Shown: positions 61,790-64,000 of the stretch, piece by piece | Numbering within the stretch: the stretch's first letter is position 1 | Layout of the letters: each line of letters begins with the position of its first letter | NCBI GenBank assembly: GCA_963710715.1 | Contig: CAVQBL010000002.1 | Location: forward strand, 1-64,000 | Direction: 5' to 3' | DNA: 64,000 bases | Source: CAVQBL01 sp963710715 | GTDB lineage: Bacteria > Pseudomonadota > Gammaproteobacteria > DSM-16500 | The notes under the pieces: generated by a model | Seen by the model: the letters and a program-made list of their open reading frames with translations, nothing else | Database searches by the model: none | Told to the model about the DNA's origin: nothing | Translations under genes and position numbers: made by a program

Positions 61790-62626
61790 ATGAGCGCAAA
61801 TGCAGGAGCGAGCGGTCAAAAGGCTAGTCGAGGGCAGGTCCTTGTCATCATCTCGAGCGAGCACACGCTAACACTTCAAAACGGCAAGACTTATCCGACG
61901 GGATACTTTCTCAACGAACTGACAGTGCCTGTGCGAATACTCATGGATCATGGCTACAGTATTGTCTTCGCGAATCCCAAAGGGAATGAGCCTTCTTCGG
62001 ATATTAATTCGGAGACGCCCTACTACTTTGGCGGCAGTGAGGCCAAGTGCCAGGATTACAAACGCTTTCGAGACAGTTTGGTCAACCTCAAGAATCCGAT
62101 CAAAACATTAGACGCAGTCGCGGGCGGTCTCAATCGATTTGATGCCATTTTTTTTCCGGGTGGGCACGCCCCCATGATTGACCTGACATCGGATCCTGGT
62201 GTCCGTGAGATACTCACCTACTTCCACCAGAACTCCCTGCCAACGAGCCTAATCTGCCATGGTCCAATCTCTCTCTTGGGAGCTCTTCCGAACTCGCGCG
62301 AAGTTGTTGCGGCGCTTAGGTCGGGCGATGTCGCGGCTGCGCGGGAGCTCGCGAAAAACTGGATCTATGCCGATTACAACATGACAGTCTATTCAACCGC
62401 CGAGGAGCAGGAGACGGAGTTCAGTCGGCTAGGTGGCAAGGTTCCTTTCTATCCCGAGGTCGCTCTCAATGAGGTCGGCGGAATCATGCGTCAAGCTCGT
62501 CCCTGGGCAAGCTATGTGCTTCGCGATCGCGAGCTCATCACCGGTCAGAATCCGTTCTCGGATGAAGCTCTCTCAAAATTGCTTCTCGAAGCCCTCGAAG
62601 AAAAGCGCCGAAAGAAAACTGTTTGA
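61790..62626 (+). CDS. DJ-1/PfpI family protein (Hsp31-like)
   Basis: 278 residues. The ATG is preceded by CAAGGAGAGCATC. Catalytic-type motif TSLICHGP (C156, H157) with E43 (FLNELTVP) and FFPGGHAPM. The family includes glyoxalase III, protein deglycase and Hsp31-like chaperones. G+C is well over 50%, in contrast to the adjoining AT-rich DNA, which supports recent transfer. It sits in a row of metabolite-handling genes (60618-62626). Confidence 0.82.
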   Translation: MSANAGASGQKASRGQVLVIISSEHTLTLQNGKTYPTGYFLNELTVPVRILMDHGYSIVFANPKGNEPSSDINSETPYYFGGSEAKCQDYKRFRDSLVNLKNPIKTLDAVAGGLNRFDAIFFPGGHAPMIDLTSDPGVREILTYFHQNSLPTSLICHGPISLLGALPNSREVVAALRSGDVAAARELAKNWIYADYNMTVYSTAEEQETEFSRLGGKVPFYPEVALNEVGGIMRQARPWASYVLRDRELITGQNPFSDEALSKLLLEALEEKRRKKTV

Positions 62627-62695
62627 TACGAAGAGCCGGAGAATCGTGCCTGGGTTGTATTTTAATCAGAAGAAAAGTAAGGAGATTTATTTAAC

Positions 62696-63907
62696 ATGAA
62701 CTTTTCTTTTACTGATTGGATTATAACTACGGTGAGTCAATGGCTAACAAAAAATGACTCCCTTCCTCGCAGAACCTATCTTTGCGATTTTAATCATATT
62801 CGCAAACAAGTCCGACCGGGAGATGTTTTATTAATTGAGGGCCATAATCGTGTAAGCACGGTTATACGACATATAACCCAAAGCCCCTGGACTCATGCAG
62901 CATTATACATTGGCCAATTGCGTAATATTGAAGATGTCAAATTACGAGAAATGGCTAAAGAAGATTCTGAAGCTGACCCAGAAAGACAGTTAATTATTGA
63001 GAGTGAGATAAATTCAGGAACTATCATATCTCCGATCACTAACTACCAAGATTATCATGTCCGTATTTTACGGCCGCAAGGATTAACTGCTGAGGATGCA
63101 CAGAAAGTTATTGGCTTTGCAATTAGCAGGCTTGGAAGAAAATATGATGTTCGGCATGTATTGGATCTCGCGCGCTTTCTGCTTCCGTGGGGATTCTTTC
63201 CAAGAAGATGGCGTTCTTCTTTGTTTCAACACAATGCGCTTCAACCGACGAAAGATATATGTTCATCAATGATCGCGGATGCTTTTGAGTCGGTGGAGTA
63301 TCCTATTTTGCCCTTAGTAGGCAAAAGTTACGAAAACCAATTAGAGCTGATAGTTCGCAATCCTAATTTATATACGCCAAGTGATTTTGATTATTCGCCA
63401 TACTTTGATGTGATCAAGTATCCTTTTTTTGCATTAGATAAAAAAGGTGCATACCATAATTTACCTTGGGCAAAAAACATTGTCAGTGACGATGAGATAA
63501 ACCTTATTTCTTTATCACCAGAGATTCAAAAGTTTTTTACTTCGCCTGCATTCGCTGTTGTCGGTGCTTCAGTTAATCGATCTAAGTTTGGTAATAAAGT
63601 TTTACGCTGCTATCTGCAAAAAAATAAAAAAGTTTATTCTATTAATCCGCATGAGAAAATAATAGAAGGCATTAAATGCCTGAAGCAAATTGCTAATTTA
63701 CCTGATAATGTAAAAAGTATTTCTATTGTGACACCGCCGCCAGTAACGGAGGAAATTGTAGATCAAGCAATAATAAAAAAAATACAGAACATTTGGATGC
63801 AGCCAGGCTCGGAAAGTGTTTTCGCAATTGAGAAATGTAAACAAAACAACATTAATGTGATTGCTAACGGGCCCTGCATTTTGCAGGAACTTAGATTCCA
63901 TGAGTAA
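62696..63907 (+). CDS. Permuted papain-like amidase (YiiX/YebB type) fused to a CoA-binding domain
   Basis: 403 residues. Residues about 38-240 match YiiX-type NlpC/P60-related cysteine peptidases (RPGDVLLIEG, HITQSPWTHAALYIG, AISRLGRKYDVRHVLDLA, DICSSMIADAF); a likely triad is H67, E102 or E104, and C189. Residues about 284-403 are a complete YccU-like CoA-binding domain (AFAVVGASVNRSKFGNKVLR, KKVYSINPHEKIIEGIKCLK, QNIWMQPGSES, NVIANGPCIL). The two parts are usually separate proteins. AAGGAG lies 11 nt before the ATG. The partner roles, perhaps acyl-CoA-sensing control of an amidase, are inference. It is 70 bp after the DJ-1 gene. Confidence 0.8.
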   Translation: MNFSFTDWIITTVSQWLTKNDSLPRRTYLCDFNHIRKQVRPGDVLLIEGHNRVSTVIRHITQSPWTHAALYIGQLRNIEDVKLREMAKEDSEADPERQLIIESEINSGTIISPITNYQDYHVRILRPQGLTAEDAQKVIGFAISRLGRKYDVRHVLDLARFLLPWGFFPRRWRSSLFQHNALQPTKDICSSMIADAFESVEYPILPLVGKSYENQLELIVRNPNLYTPSDFDYSPYFDVIKYPFFALDKKGAYHNLPWAKNIVSDDEINLISLSPEIQKFFTSPAFAVVGASVNRSKFGNKVLRCYLQKNKKVYSINPHEKIIEGIKCLKQIANLPDNVKSISIVTPPPVTEEIVDQAIIKKIQNIWMQPGSESVFAIEKCKQNNINVIANGPCILQELRFHE

Positions 63908-63952
63908 TATTCAATTTGTATCATTGCCTGCGCCATCCGTCTCCATTTCTTA

Positions 63953-64000
63953 CTAGCCGATTCGATACTGACCGCCGTCTACAACGATCGCCTGGCCAGT
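63953..64000 (-). CDS. C-terminus of a short-chain dehydrogenase/reductase (partial, runs off the right edge)
   Basis: The frame visible on the minus strand reads TGQAIVVDGGQYRIG then TAG. This is the classical SDR ending (TGQ.I.VDGG). The rest is outside the window, so cofactor motif and active site are unseen. Base composition is G+C-rich. Confidence 0.75.
   Translation of the reverse strand, partial: TGQAIVVDGGQYRIG

Noticed and set aside
1..64000. tRNA, rRNA, riboswitch or CRISPR features
   Set aside because: Read for on both strands; no cloverleaf, rRNA-like block, known riboswitch core or spacer array could be supported by eye.

Overview
The window is AT-rich (about 37-40% G+C by eye) and reads as a chromosome segment of a host-associated gammaproteobacterium. 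The best guess is the order Legionellales (Legionella / Coxiella / Berkiella-like). This rests on eukaryote-like repeat proteins (Sel1, TPR, ankyrin, LRR, HEAT, F-box-like), two proteins ending in CaaX-type prenylation motifs, and a protein resembling the phosphodiesterase module of Legionella SidE effectors. Genus cannot be fixed from the sequence alone.

Layout. 1-5.7 kb: the tail of a large surface protein, then a 1267-residue Sel1/TPR/coiled-coil protein and a DUF4238 remnant. 5.7-12.7 kb: one 2326-residue NACHT NTPase with pentapeptide repeats, a coiled coil and about 21 near-identical HEAT-type units. 12.7-17.8 kb: a mobile-DNA junction zone with an IS66 end, a tyrosine recombinase, a chimeric DUF1016/antibiotic-kinase ORF, a decayed Tn3 transposase, an F-box/ankyrin-like CaaX protein and a GNAT fragment. 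17.7-23.3 kb: a SidE-PDE-like protein, a truncated lipoprotein, a DUF2157-like membrane protein and a secreted GH18 protein. 23.3-39.5 kb: three tandem copies (each about 1770 residues) of a protein kinase / AAA ATPase / TPR-like / GAF / class III cyclase signalling protein. 39.7-43.4 kb: an MFS transporter, a FadL-type porin and an ankyrin protein. 43.6-45.8 kb: a graveyard of ankyrin, TPR and beta-helix fragments plus a 271-bp element with inverted-repeat ends. 46-50.6 kb: an LRR protein with a C-terminal CCRCTIM, a small membrane protein, and an Smr-Sel1 fusion. 50.7-64 kb: a second integrase remnant marks entry into a metabolic/detoxification region. It holds isochorismatase-like hydrolases, a frameshifted amidohydrolase, an ABC exporter, YceI, a cupin, a GDH fragment, an NmrA-like protein, an alginate-export-type porin, VOC proteins, a DJ-1/PfpI protein, a papain-like amidase fused to a CoA-binding domain, and an SDR tail. 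Several of these (VOC 60618, DJ-1 61790, hydrolase 50892) have visibly higher G+C and look recently acquired.

Functionally, the left two thirds look like an accessory region for host interaction or defence plus large signal-integration proteins, patched together by recombination. The right end is a set of small enzymes probably acquired piecemeal. No rRNA, tRNA or CRISPR array was recognised.
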